NCBI RefSeq assembly: GCF_000226295.1
Contig: NC_016025.1
Coordinates: 558,001 to 622,000 of the forward strand
DNA: 64,000 bases
Direction: 5' to 3'
Source: Chloracidobacterium thermophilum B
GTDB taxonomy: Bacteria > Acidobacteriota > Blastocatellia > Chloracidobacteriales > Chloracidobacteriaceae
Shown here: positions 1 to 9,087 of the stretch, one piece after another
Numbering within the stretch: position 1 is the first letter of the stretch
How the letters are laid out: each line of letters starts with the position of its first letter
Notes under the pieces: model-generated
The model's input: only the letters and a program-made list of their open reading frames with translations
Told to the model about the DNA's origin: nothing
The model's database searches: none
Made by a program: the position numbers and the translations under genes

Positions 1-786
1 ATTTCTCGGTTCTATACCAACTGCAGAAACAAGGCGGTCAAGAAAGGGTATCCCAAGTTCAAGAAGCATTGCCGTTCTGTGGAATACAAGGTATCTGGCT
101 GGAAGCTGTCAGGAGATGGAATGTCTATCACCTTCACTGATGGCTTCAATGCTGGTGCTTTTGCTCTGTACTGCAATGGTGAGGCAAGACACCATATCCT
201 AAACTCCAAAATCAATCGGGTGCGGGTGATACGCAGGGCAGATGGGTACTATGCTCAGTTCTGCTTGGATGTGGAGCGCAAAGAGCAGGGAGCATACACA
301 GGCAATGTTATTGGCATTGACTTGGGCTTAAAGGCTTTCTACACCGACCAGAACGGCAACCCTGTAGAGTATCCTAAGTTTTTGAGGCGTAGTGAAAGGA
401 GGTTAAAGCAACACCAGCGCAGATTAAGTCGGAAGTTCAAGAAGGGGGCAAAATCCCAATCCAAGAACTACCACAAGCAAAGAAAGCGACTGGGCAAAGT
501 GCATCTGAAAGTCCAACGCCAGCGTAAGGACTGGGCAATTAAGCAGGCACGGTGCGTGGTGGCATCTCACGATGTCGTGGCGTATGAAGACTTGCAGGTG
601 AAGAACCTGGTCAAAAATCATCATCTTGCCAAATCCATTCATGATGCTGGCTGGTCTCAATTCACTGCGTGGCTGGACTACTACGGCAAGGTGTGGGACA
701 AGGCAGTAGTCAGCGTACCGCCGCAGTACACCACACAGGACTGTAGTCACTGTGGGCATTATGGTAGTAAAAACCCTATCCACTAG
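1..786 (+). pseudogene. tnpB: TnpB (OrfB) RNA-guided nuclease family, 5' and 3' incomplete
   Basis: Reading is open in frame 1 from the first base, so the N-terminus lies outside the window. The product matches the copy at 26955-28218 almost residue for residue. It keeps the first RuvC aspartate (GIDLGLK) and the glutamate segment (YEDLQVKN). After CSHCGH a small indel relative to the other copy shifts the frame and it stops at PIH. The second zinc-finger pair and the last RuvC aspartate (DRDQNAALN in the other copy) are gone, replaced by the repeat at 812-945. A nuclease-active product is therefore unlikely. Family members cut DNA next to a transposon-associated motif using a guide from the element's right end. 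Confidence 0.85.
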
Positions 787-811
787 AACCCATAGTTGTC
801 CTCAATAAGGA

Positions 812-945
812 AGCAAGTGGCGAGTGGCGAGTGGTTCAGAGGCGAGTGGTGAGTGGCGAGTGGCGAGTGGTTCGGAAGGTAATTCGCTACTCGCTACTCG
901 CTGCTCGCTACTCGCTCCCTGTTCGCTATTCGCTACTTGCCACTA
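812..945. repeat. Heptamer repeat with inverted arms (GAGTGGC / TCGCTAC type)
   Basis: The left half repeats GCGAGTG/GAGTGGC units and the right half repeats the complementary CTACTCG units, so the ~130 bp can fold into one long imperfect hairpin. Short tandem heptamer repeats of this kind are known from cyanobacterial genomes. It sits exactly where tnpB sequence is missing: tnpB-like sequence resumes at about 947 (STFGQKGT). Confidence 0.8.
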
Positions 946-1102
946 CAGTACCTTTGGGCAAAAGGGAACTGGGGAGAAATCCCGAACGACTGGGGAGATA
1001 AGCACCGCTGTCGCAGTAGGGCAACCTTCTGCGATAAGTGCTGTCGCTGAACCAGTAATCAGAATCCCCTGCCTTTAGGCAGGGGAGTATGTCAACTAGC
1101 TT

Positions 1103-3202
1103 ATGCCGAAAACTATGTCATGGATTGCGATCGCTAGCGTTAGTTTGCTCGGTAGTGTGTTTGCCAGCGCCCAACTCCACCGCCCCATAGATAACCCTGC
1201 TGTTGTCAGTCTGAATTCGAGAGCGATCGCTGTTTTTGATCCTTTGACCTACCGCCCCATCGACCAGCGCATCGCCCAACTGAGGAGTAATGGCACTGAT
1301 CCGCGTCAGCGATTGTTGTTGGCTGACCTGTACCTGCAAAGCAATGACCCCCGCTCTGCCCTGAATGTCTTGGACAACCTAGAGCGAGATTATACCCTGC
1401 TGGCAGATTATGTATTGGTCAAACGGGCGCAGGCTTACCAGCTTGCCCAAGACAACCAGAATGCTAACCTAGTGTGGCAAGAAGTTTTAAGCAAGTATCC
1501 TAATAACCCCAGTTCGGCGATCGCCCTTGCCGCTTTGGGACGAGAAGCAGAACTGATCAGCCGCTTTCCCAAGCATCCCCTTACCCGCACTGCTCTGCTG
1601 AGGGCGATTAACCGCCAACCGCAACAGCGGCAGTCAGCCCTACAGCTAGTTACCTATTTCCCTGACACGCCGAACATTGTGCCGATTCTCAATCGCTTGG
1701 TGGCTGGGGGCAGTAATTTGACACCAGACCAGTGGTGGGCGATCGCCACTGCCTACTACGATAACTTTGAGTTTAGCCGTGCCGCCAATGCTTACGCCAA
1801 TGCCACCCCCAATAGTTTTACCGCCTATCGCATGGGCAGAAGTTGGCAGAGAGCAAGACAACCCCAACGGGCGATCGCCGCCTACCAAAGAGTAGTCCAG
1901 CAGTATCCCAATAGTCCCGAAGCTCCCAGAGCTTTGCTCCGTATTATGCAGATCGGGGATCAAAATCAAGCGAAACAAGCGAGCGATCGCATTGCCCGCA
2001 ATTATGCCAACACCCACGCCGAAGCCCTGCTGTTGCTATGGGAACTTTCCCAAGAGAAGTTTGGCGATCCCGCCACAGCGCGTCAAGCCGAGCAGACCCT
2101 TTTAGGGCAGTATCCCAGTTCTCCTAGTTCAGCCCAACTGCGCTGGCGCAATGCCCGTACCCAAGCCCGCAATGGCAACCTGCAAGGGGCGATCGCCACA
2201 GTGCAAACCATCATCAGCCAGAATCCTAGTAGTGAAATCTTGGCAGAGTCAGCTTTTTGGGCAGGTCGCTGGTCTCAGCGGCTAGGAGATACCGTAACAG
2301 CCAATCGCTTTTTTACTACTGCGCTCAAACTGCAACCCGATTCTTATTTTGCGTGGCGATAGGCAGTGTTCTTAGGCTGGCAAGAGGTGGGAGACTTCGG
2401 CACGGCGCGTAATGTCAATTTAGCCTTGCAACCCGATAGTAAACGCAGTCCCCTGCCCGCTGTCTCCGATGTGGTCAATGAACTCTATTTGATAGGGTTG
2501 GATCGTGAGGCACACGACCACTGGCAAAACGCAATTAGGGGCAAACGCCGCCTCAGTCCCCAAGAGATATTTAGCGATGGCATCTTGCGGCTGGGGGTGA
2601 ACGACAACTTGAATGGTATAAGAGCGTTGGAAAGCTTGACATGGATTGATGTCGATGCTCAACAGCAAGCAGAAATTAAACAACTGATGGCTCTGCCCCA
2701 ATACAAACAAGCCATCTATCCGTTTCCCTACTTGCCGCAGATTGATCGCTGGTCGCGGCAGTTTCGCCTGCCCCCCGCCTTGGTGATTGCCTTAATCCGC
2801 CAAGAATCTCGGTTTGAGCCAGAAATCCTCTCCCGTTCTGGGGCAGTGGGTTTGATGCAGGTAATGCCCGATACAGGAGCATGGATCGCCAGTAAGCGCG
2901 GCATTCGCAGTTATTCTCTGACCAATCCCGAAGACAATATCAACTTCGGCACTTGGTATTTAGACTATACTCACAACAGTTTCCAAAATAATTCCCTGCT
3001 GGCTGTGGCGAGCTATAATGCAGGTCCTGGGGCGATCGGGCGATGGGTGAGAGAAAAAGGTCTTGGCGATCCCGATGAATTCATCGAGAACATTCCCTAT
3101 GCCGAAACCAGAGATTATGTTCCCAAAGTCTTCGGCAACTATTGGAACTATTTGCGCCTCTATTCCCCAGTGATTCGCCAGAAAATGGCAACTTTGAAGT
3201 AA
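1103..3202 (+). pseudogene. Soluble lytic murein transglycosylase, interrupted by an in-frame TAG
   Basis: Periplasmic enzyme that cleaves peptidoglycan glycan strands with formation of 1,6-anhydromuramic acid. The ATG at 1103 gives a hydrophobic signal segment (IAIASVSLLGSVFA). About 350 residues of helical repeats follow. After a TAG at 2360-2362 in the same frame, reading continues into the catalytic SLT domain: ALIRQESRFEPE with the catalytic Glu, then GLMQVMPDT and SYNAGPGAIG. Read through, the product is about 699 residues, normal for the cyanobacterial family. The stop falls between FAWR and AVFLGW, which are contiguous in homologues as I recall them. It is either a nonsense mutation or a base error. 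The gene is rich in HIP1 sites. Confidence 0.8.
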
Positions 3203-3454
3203 TGCACTCCCTTCACCCTATGGAAGGAAGTCTATGTGCATGCATTCCCACACTCCCCTCGCCCTGTGGGAGAGGGCAAATGTTCCCAAATCATCAGATA
3301 AAAGAATACTTCCCTCGCCTTACAGAACAGTGGTGAGGAGTGAGGGAAAACTGCCAATTTGAGGGTGAGAAAGGAGTATCTGAACCACTGTGCATAATAA
3401 TTGGCTAGTTATGCTATACTAGATAAGCACTAATTTTAGTAAAGAAATTGAGCC

Positions 3455-3691
3455 ATGAGCCGCCGCTGTCAATTAACGGGTAAAACAGCCAACAATGCTG
3501 TAACTATCTCTTTTTCCCACAAGCGCAACAAGCGGTTGCAAGAAGTCAACTTGCAACAAAAACGCATTTGGTGGGCAGAGGGCAAGCGTTTTGTTACTCT
3601 CAAGCTCTCGACCAAAGCAATCAAAACCCTACAGTACAAAAGCCTCGACACCTTTGCCAGGGAGGCGGGCATCGATCTCCGCAAACTTTAG
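3455..3691 (+). CDS. rpmB: 50S ribosomal protein L28
   Basis: 78 residues, the usual length for L28, starting [10 protein letters not shown] with the typical basic core ([11 protein letters not shown]) and a C-terminal helix. A component of the large ribosomal subunit. It stands alone rather than with rpmG, a common cyanobacterial arrangement. An AT-rich stretch with a good -10 candidate (TATACT at 3415-3420) lies 35 bp upstream, but no convincing -35 is seen. The regulator gene follows 5 bp downstream, so the genes may be co-transcribed. Confidence 0.93.
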   Translation: MSRRCQLTGKTANNAVTISFSHKRNKRLQEVNLQQKRIWWAEGKRFVTLKLSTKAIKTLQYKSLDTFAREAGIDLRKL

Positions 3692-3696
3692 TTAGC

Positions 3697-4284
3697 ATGA
3701 ATGGCGGTTCTCTGGAGCGGTATGTCGGCAATACCCTTAAAGAACTCCGACAACGGCAGGGGCTAACTATTGCTGATGTGGCGGATCATGCAGGTATTTC
3801 GCGGGGCATGATCTCCAAAATTGAAAATGCCCAAACTGCCACTAGCCTAGAAACGCTGGAAAAGCTGGCGAAGGCGTTGGGGGTGTCTTTGGCGACTCTG
3901 TTCCGCGATTACGATGTGCCAGAGGGCGGGGCGCAGTTGGTGAAGCGTAATTGCGGTATGGAAGTGGTACGGCGGGGGACTAAGCGAGGTCATACCTACC
4001 ATTTGTTAGCTTACGATCAAGGACCCGTCAAGCAGTTCGAGCCGTTTCTGATTACGATGGATGATGCTTCAGAAGTTTTTCCTATTTTTGAGCATGTGGG
4101 CACCGAATTTATTTATATGCTGTCAGGCAAAATGGAATATCGTCATGGGCAAAATAGCTACACTTTGTGTGAGGGAGATGCTCTAACTTTTAAGGGGCAT
4201 ATTCCCCATGGACCAAAAGCCCTGATTGAATTGCCGATTCGCTTTTTGGCGATTATTTTTTATCCGCAAAACACAGCAGAATGA
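3697..4284 (+). CDS. XRE-family regulator with C-terminal cupin domain
   Basis: 195 residues from the ATG at 3697. Residues ~10-65 form a lambda-repressor-type helix-turn-helix (LKELRQRQGLTIADVADHAG...ISKIENAQT). Residues ~110-190 form a cupin sensor domain (FEHVGTEFIYMLSGKMEYRH...GDALTFKGHIPHGP). Members of this class bind DNA as dimers and sense small ligands through the cupin barrel; the ligand here cannot be told. The start was chosen because it begins just before the HTH and 5 bp after rpmB. The stop overlaps the next start (ATGA), so it is probably translationally coupled to the GntR gene. Confidence 0.85.
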   Translation: MNGGSLERYVGNTLKELRQRQGLTIADVADHAGISRGMISKIENAQTATSLETLEKLAKALGVSLATLFRDYDVPEGGAQLVKRNCGMEVVRRGTKRGHTYHLLAYDQGPVKQFEPFLITMDDASEVFPIFEHVGTEFIYMLSGKMEYRHGQNSYTLCEGDALTFKGHIPHGPKALIELPIRFLAIIFYPQNTAE

Positions 4285-4991
4285 GCGATCGCCGTATTCC
4301 TCTGCATTTGCAAATTTCTCAGGTATTGCGTCAGCGGATCGAAACAGGAGTCTATGCCGTAGGCGAACAACTGCCCAGCGAACATCAGTTGATGGAGCAG
4401 TTTCAAGTCAGCCGCATTACTATCAGGCGCGCCATTCATAATCTGGTGCATCAGGGGTTGGCTAGTGCACAGCATGGTAGAGGTGTGTTTGTCAAAAATC
4501 AGTGCAAGTGGGTTTATTCCCTGTCTAGCCTGCTGATATTTTTCGAGGAGGATATGAAGCGCCAAGGGGTGCAGTCTGCCATTTGCCACCTAGAGTTTCA
4601 AGAGGTTAGTCCACCCCCTCGGGTGCAAGAGATTTTGGGCAGTGATTTAGCTTGTTTTCAAAGCAAAATTCTCCTTTTGGATGGAATTCCTGCAATCCTA
4701 GATAAGAGTTACATTCTTTTGGAATTGGGACGGCAGTTTGCTAATGAATTAAAAACTGCCATGACTTTCCCCACCCTAGAGCGCAACGGTATCCATATTT
4801 CCAAGATAGAGGCGAGTCTGGAGTGTACCCGGGCGGATCAGCAATTGAGTGAGCATTTGGCTGTGCCGCTGGGAGAACCTCTCTTAGTCTATTGCTACAC
4901 TGCCTACGATCAGTATCAGCGATCGCTGGTCTATGGCTCTGCTCCATCTCGGGCAGATTTGCTCACCTATGCGGTAACTATTAATCGCTAG
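4281..4991 (+). CDS. GntR-family (HutC/UTRA type) transcriptional regulator
   Basis: 236 residues. The N-terminal winged helix (residues ~5-72: LHLQISQVLRQRIETGVYAV, GEQLPSEHQLMEQFQVSRIT, HGRGVFV) is characteristic of GntR. The C-terminal ~150 residues look like a UTRA effector-binding domain (LEFQEVSPPP..., then SKIEASLECTRADQQLSEHL). It overlaps the preceding cupin regulator by 4 bp, giving two regulators in one unit. The ligand is unknown. It begins with a HIP1 site (GCGATCGC), in line with a cyanobacterial origin. Confidence 0.88.
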   Translation: MSDRRIPLHLQISQVLRQRIETGVYAVGEQLPSEHQLMEQFQVSRITIRRAIHNLVHQGLASAQHGRGVFVKNQCKWVYSLSSLLIFFEEDMKRQGVQSAICHLEFQEVSPPPRVQEILGSDLACFQSKILLLDGIPAILDKSYILLELGRQFANELKTAMTFPTLERNGIHISKIEASLECTRADQQLSEHLAVPLGEPLLVYCYTAYDQYQRSLVYGSAPSRADLLTYAVTINR

Positions 4992-5290
4992 TCTTTCTGA
5001 GTAGCTGAAATCAAAATTAGGTATTGACACAGCGACCAAGATTTGCCAAAATATCAATCGCCATTAACATAGATACCTATCCATTTTAATTAGTAGTCCT
5101 CTACTGATTCTTTATGCGTATTTATGATTACAATTTGTCAGCTAAAGGTTTCGCCCCAGTCAATGTTTGCTGTAATGGCAAGTTTGTCTAACTTAGTTTT
5201 CTGGCGCGGATCAGCAGTTGTTGTGAAGCCACGAACTACCAAAGTTGTAACTGGTGGCAATTATTTAGGCTAAGTCAGAGAGGCTGTTGC
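4992..5290. other. Intergenic region between the GntR gene and ACR3
   Basis: 299 bp, AT-rich, with no recognisable gene, RNA or repeat. It presumably carries the promoter of the arsenite exporter gene, but I see no clear ArsR/SmtB-type inverted repeat. Confidence 0.5.
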
Positions 5291-6427
5291 ATGACTAAGA
5301 CGGAAAAAATTAAGGCTGGCAGTCAATTGAGCTTCTTTGAGCGTTACCTTACGATTTGGGTATTGCTTTGCACTGTTGCTGGTATTGGGTTGGGGCGGTT
5401 GTTTCCCAATGTTGCCGCTACCTTGGATTCGTGGAGTGTTTATCAGGTTTCCATCCCCATCGCCATTTGTCTGTTTTTCATGATGTACCCCATCATGGTC
5501 AAAATTGATTTCACCCAAGCCACTAGAGCGGTACGCGCTCCTAAACCCGTGATTCTAACTTTAGTGGTGAATTGGCTAATCAAACCTTTTACGATGGTGG
5601 TCTTTGCCCAATTTTTCTTGGGGTGGCTATTTAAGCCGTTGATTGAGGGAGAGGAAATAATTAGGGGAGGTGTGATACCTCTGGCAAATTCCTATATTGC
5701 GGGGGCAATTCTCTTGGGGATCGCTCCCTGTACAGCGATGGTGCTGATGTGGGGCTATCTTTCCTATGGCAATCAGGGTCATACATTGGTGATGGTAGCG
5801 GTCAATTCCCTAGCTATGCTGTTTCTCTATGCGCCAATGGGACGCTGGCTGTTAGCGGTGAATAATTTGCCAGTTCCTTGGGAGACCATTGTTCTCTCTG
5901 TACTGGTGTATGTGGGTTTACCGCTGGTGGCGGGGATTTATTCGCGCTGGTGGATTTTGCGCTACAAGGGCAAGGAGTGGTTTGAGCGACAGTTTCTGAA
6001 ATACTTAAGCCCAGTGGCGATCGCCGCATTACTGATCACCCTAATTCTCTTGTTTGCTTTCAAGGGAGAATTGATTGTTAATCGCCCCTTGGATATTTTG
6101 CTGATTGCCGTACCCCTATTTTTGCAAACTAACTTTATCTTTTTGCTGACCTATGTGGCAGGGTTAAAGTTACAGCTTTCCTATGAGGATGCGGCTCCCG
6201 CCGCTCTAATTGGGGCAAGTAATCACTTTGAAGTGGCGATCGCGACAGCGGTAGTGTTATTTGGCTTAAATTCTGGGGCGGCACTGGCAACGGTAGTGGG
6301 GGTGCTAATCGAGGTGCCCGTAATGTTGATGTTGGTGGAGATTTGCAAGCTGACGGCAGGCTGGTTTCCCCGTGAGCCAGAAAAGGCTACCTTGCTTGAT
6401 CCCCGCTGTATCAGCCCGTATGAATAA
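5291..6427 (+). CDS. acr3: ACR3-family arsenite efflux permease
   Basis: 378 residues with about ten hydrophobic helices. It starts [15 protein letters not shown] and carries [15 protein letters not shown], the segment with the conserved cysteine needed for As(III) transport in ACR3 proteins, and NHFEVAIA near the end. It expels arsenite using the proton gradient and would give arsenic tolerance, a common trait in geothermal waters. No arsR or arsC gene is adjacent. The divergent or upstream regulators at 3697-4991 are not known arsenic sensors. Two HIP1 sites lie inside the gene. It ends 10 bp before the palindrome where base composition changes. Confidence 0.9.
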   Translation: MTKTEKIKAGSQLSFFERYLTIWVLLCTVAGIGLGRLFPNVAATLDSWSVYQVSIPIAICLFFMMYPIMVKIDFTQATRAVRAPKPVILTLVVNWLIKPFTMVVFAQFFLGWLFKPLIEGEEIIRGGVIPLANSYIAGAILLGIAPCTAMVLMWGYLSYGNQGHTLVMVAVNSLAMLFLYAPMGRWLLAVNNLPVPWETIVLSVLVYVGLPLVAGIYSRWWILRYKGKEWFERQFLKYLSPVAIAALLITLILLFAFKGELIVNRPLDILLIAVPLFLQTNFIFLLTYVAGLKLQLSYEDAAPAALIGASNHFEVAIATAVVLFGLNSGAALATVVGVLIEVPVMLMLVEICKLTAGWFPREPEKATLLDPRCISPYE

Positions 6428-6436
6428 TTTACCGAA

Positions 6437-6493
6437 AAAACGCCTTATATCCCTGCCCTAAAGGGCAGGGCTTTACGGCGTTTTTTCGGTAAA
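6437..6493. repeat. Solo IS200/IS605-type left-end palindrome at the composition boundary
   Basis: Arms CCGAAAAAACGCC and GGCGTTTTTTCGG enclose an inner hairpin CCCTGCCCTAAAGGGCAGGG. Read on the minus strand it matches the left end of the element at 28307 for about 50 bases, including the TTAC at the tip, and then diverges. No tnpB adjoins it. It separates HIP1-rich sequence on the left from GC-rich sequence on the right. Confidence 0.75.
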
Positions 6494-6535
6494 AATTCGG
6501 AGTGCAGTTGAGGCCCTTCTGACTGCACCAATAAG

Positions 6536-6760
6536 CTACTTCCTGGGCCAGTTCATAGGTCTCCCAATACTCGTCCTTGTAAGTCCCTCTGTATAGTAGT
6601 CATCCCAGGCAAAGGGATCGTCATCAACCTGAATCAGGTCTTCATGGCTCTTTCCGCTGATCCACCAGCCGACCCGGGCCGGGGTACCGGTTGAAAGCAA
6701 CGCTGTCGTCACAACAAGCCGCCCACCACATTTTTTGCTGCTAATGACTCTGAGCTTCAT
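6536..6760 (-). CDS. Small hypothetical protein
   Basis: 74 residues, starting [13 protein letters not shown] and ending [11 protein letters not shown], with no family I recognise. Support comes from a good ribosome binding site (GGGGAG, 5 bases before the ATG) and from its position opposite the + strand gene at 7012, with a plausible shared promoter region between. It may be the remnant of a longer gene, because it lies right beside the composition boundary. Confidence 0.45.
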   Translation of the reverse strand: MKLRVISSKKCGGRLVVTTALLSTGTPARVGWWISGKSHEDLIQVDDDPFAWDDYYTEGLTRTSIGRPMNWPRK

Positions 6761-7011
6761 GCATTCTCTCCCCAGGAAGTGATTGCTGCCTGAGGCAGCG
6801 GGTAATTATACGCTTCCACATCCCGGCAGGTTCCATTTTTTTTCGGGAAGAGCGCCTGTTCAGCCCCCGATTCCCTTCCAGCCCCCGCAACCTCCAACCG
6901 CCCGGAACCGCCCACACTGCTGATTCATTTGCGCTTCCAGCCGGCAGGCCAACTGGCTTACCATGCCCGGCGTACGCCAAACATCTGAAAGGAACAGGTT
7001 GGATTGTTGCC

Positions 7012-8382
7012 ATGAAAACCATTCGTATCGCTTGCGGGCAGGGCTTCTGGGGCGACTGGCTGGAAGCACCGGTGCGGCTCATCGAAGGCGGACCCGTGGA
7101 CTACCTCGTGCTTGACTATCTGGCCGAAGTCACCATGTCCATCATGCAGAAGCAGAAGTCCCGGAATCCAAAGGCCGGCTTCGCCACTGACTTCGTGGCC
7201 CTGATGGACCGCATCCTGCCGCAGGTTCTGGCAAAAAACGTGCGCGTCATTGCCAACGCCGGGGGCGTCAACCCCCAGGCCTGTGCCGAAGCTGTGCGGA
7301 TGGTCGCGGCCAAGCATGGACTGGCCGACCAACTGCGGATTGGCATCGTCGCCGGAGACGACATTTTGGGACGCCTCGACGAACTCATGGCGGCCGGTCA
7401 CACCTTTGAAAATCTCGATACCGGCGAGCCGCTGGCCACCGTCCGCGCACATCTCCAGAGCGCCAACGTCTATTTCGGTGCCCAGCCCATTGCCGAGGCC
7501 CTCCGCCAGGGGGCCCAGGTCATCATCACCGGACGCTGCACTGACACTGGACTGGCGCTTGCCCCCTGCATTCACGAGTTTGGATGGGCAGCCGATGACT
7601 GGCATCGGCTCGCCGCCGGCACGGTCGCCGGACACATCATCGAGTGTGGAGCGCAGTGCACTGGCGGCAACTGCCTTGTGGACTGGGAGACGACCCCGGA
7701 CTACGCCAACATCGGCTTTCCCATCATCGAGATGCACGAAGACGGGACGTTTGTCGTCACCAAACACCCCAACACCGGCGGGCGCGTCACCGTGGCCACG
7801 GTCAAGGAACAGCTTGTCTATGAAATGGGCGATCCGACGACCTACATCACGCCGGATTGCATTGCCGACTTCACGACGATCCAGCTTGCCCAGGAAGACA
7901 CCGATCGCGTCCGGGTCTGGGGCATTCAGGGCCGGCCGGCTACGGAGTTTTACAAGGTCTCGGCCAGTTACTTTGCCGGATACAAGGCCGTGGGCAGCCT
8001 CATCTACGCCTGGCCGGATGCCTACGCCAAAGCCCGCCGGGCCGATGCCATGCTGCGCCAACGGCTGCACGACCTGGGACTGCACTTTGACGAAATCTGG
8101 ACGGAATACGTCGGCGCTGGCGCGTGCCACGGTCTGCAACTGGCCGGAGAACCGTCCCGCGACCTGCCGGAAGTCGTCCTGCGGGTGGCTGTCCGCTCCT
8201 CTGACCAGGCCAGCGTCGAGCGGTTCACCAAAGAGCTGGCCCCACTGGCCCTCAACGGGCCGCCGACCGTCACGGGCTTTGGCTCCGGGCGCCCGAAAGT
8301 CGAGGAAGTCGTCGCCTACTTCCCGACGCTGATTCCCAAAGCCGTCGTCACACCGGATGTTCAGCTTCTGGCCAACGGGTGA
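7012..8382 (+). CDS. AtuA-like acyclic terpene utilisation family protein (DUF1446)
   Basis: 456 residues. The sequence [13 protein letters not shown] at the start, [29 protein letters not shown] and [10 protein letters not shown] are hallmarks of the AtuA/DUF1446 family. AtuA belongs to the citronellol/geraniol catabolic cluster of Pseudomonas, but its catalytic role is unproven and many homologues occur outside such clusters. Here no other atu genes are near, so the substrate cannot be inferred. It is cytoplasmic, with no signal or membrane segment. The ATG at 7012 is preceded by a weak purine stretch (GGAACAGG further up). Confidence 0.8.
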   Translation: MKTIRIACGQGFWGDWLEAPVRLIEGGPVDYLVLDYLAEVTMSIMQKQKSRNPKAGFATDFVALMDRILPQVLAKNVRVIANAGGVNPQACAEAVRMVAAKHGLADQLRIGIVAGDDILGRLDELMAAGHTFENLDTGEPLATVRAHLQSANVYFGAQPIAEALRQGAQVIITGRCTDTGLALAPCIHEFGWAADDWHRLAAGTVAGHIIECGAQCTGGNCLVDWETTPDYANIGFPIIEMHEDGTFVVTKHPNTGGRVTVATVKEQLVYEMGDPTTYITPDCIADFTTIQLAQEDTDRVRVWGIQGRPATEFYKVSASYFAGYKAVGSLIYAWPDAYAKARRADAMLRQRLHDLGLHFDEIWTEYVGAGACHGLQLAGEPSRDLPEVVLRVAVRSSDQASVERFTKELAPLALNGPPTVTGFGSGRPKVEEVVAYFPTLIPKAVVTPDVQLLANG

Positions 8383-8590
8383 TGTTCCCGTGCGGCGCCT
8401 GGCGCCTGATCGTCGGATGCCGCCCCGCCGGTTATCTTGTCCACTTCGGGCATTACGGAAATCTTCGGGAATTTTTCCGAACCTTGGGAACCCGTCTGTC
8501 GTTATAGAAGGCGTCGAAAGACAATGGTATGGAATGAACTGGAAGGTTCGACCATACCGCCACCTTCGGAAAGTTTTTACAGGAGTTCCT

Positions 8591-8959
8591 ATGCGTTTCT
8601 TCGGAAAGACATTCATCCTTGGTCTCACCCTGACGGCCCTGCTTGGCGTTTCCGCTCTGGCAGGCGAAGTGACCAAAACCCTGACGCTCAACCGGGATGT
8701 ATCGGTCAACGGCACCGTCGTGAAAAAGGGCACCTACAAGGTGAAGATCAACAAGGAAACTGGCGAAATGACGATCCTCAACGGCAAGGAAGTCATTGCC
8801 AGGACAACAGTTAGCCTTACCACCGATGAGCGTAAGGCAAACGGTGATGAAATTGCGCTCACCCAGAATGGTGACACCAACGTGCTCAAGAGCATCAAGT
8901 TCGATGGCTCACGTGAGCGCTTCAGCGTGACGAGCGCCCAGGCAGCTCCCAATCAATAA
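8591..8959 (+). CDS. Small secreted protein of unknown function
   Basis: 122 residues with a clear signal peptide (KTFILGLTLTALLGVSALAG, cleavage after A). The mature chain is rich in threonine and lysine and probably all beta: KTLTLNRDVSVNGTVVKKGT, then GEMTILNGKEVIARTTVSLT. The start at 8591 is set by AGGAG five bases upstream and by the signal peptide; upstream in-frame codons have neither. A rho-independent terminator follows at 9003. The repeated 'strand-turn-strand' look resembles small acidobacterial secreted proteins of unknown role. No enzyme motif is seen. Confidence 0.8.
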   Translation: MRFFGKTFILGLTLTALLGVSALAGEVTKTLTLNRDVSVNGTVVKKGTYKVKINKETGEMTILNGKEVIARTTVSLTTDERKANGDEIALTQNGDTNVLKSIKFDGSRERFSVTSAQAAPNQ

Positions 8960-9002
8960 GCCTGGGTACAATACGAAGCCTCTTCTGCTCAACAGAAAGC
9001 GC

Positions 9003-9037
9003 AAACGCCCGGTCTTCCGGGCGTTTTTTTCTTTTTT
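9003..9037 (+). terminator. Rho-independent terminator after the secreted-protein gene
   Basis: Stem CGCCCGG/CCGGGCG with loop TCTT, flanked by AAA and a T7 run followed by CTTTTTT. It lies between the convergent genes ending at 8959 and 9088. Confidence 0.85.
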
Positions 9038-9087
9038 GCAAGTAAAGCTTAGCCAGTTTGTAATGTTTTTCTTACTGGGATATATAC

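Larger units (their letters stand above)
1..1097 (+). mobile_element. IS200/IS605-type tnpB element, left-truncated by window edge
   Basis: Partial insertion sequence made of a tnpB gene, a repeat that has replaced its 3' part, and a right end with the hairpin CCCCTGCCTTTAGGCAGGGG (1066-1085) followed by AGTATGTCAA. The same right end closes the copy at 26938-28307, which fixes the boundary near 1097. No tnpA is seen, as in tnpB-only members of the family. The element lies immediately upstream of the cyanobacterial-type gene at 1103. Confidence 0.8.

Noticed and set aside
812-945. CRISPR-like repeat
   Set aside because: Units are 7 bp with no spacers and form one hairpin; no cas genes are present.
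824-1078. Apparent 84-codon gene
   Set aside because: Made of translated heptamer repeat plus the leftover 3' end of tnpB.
8460-8530. Promoter before the small secreted protein
   Set aside because: TTGGGA and TATAGA are present but only 13 bp apart; not convincing.
6958-8733. Long minus-strand reading frame of 591 codons
   Set aside because: It is antisense to the AtuA-like gene, has no family resemblance and arises from GC-rich codon structure.
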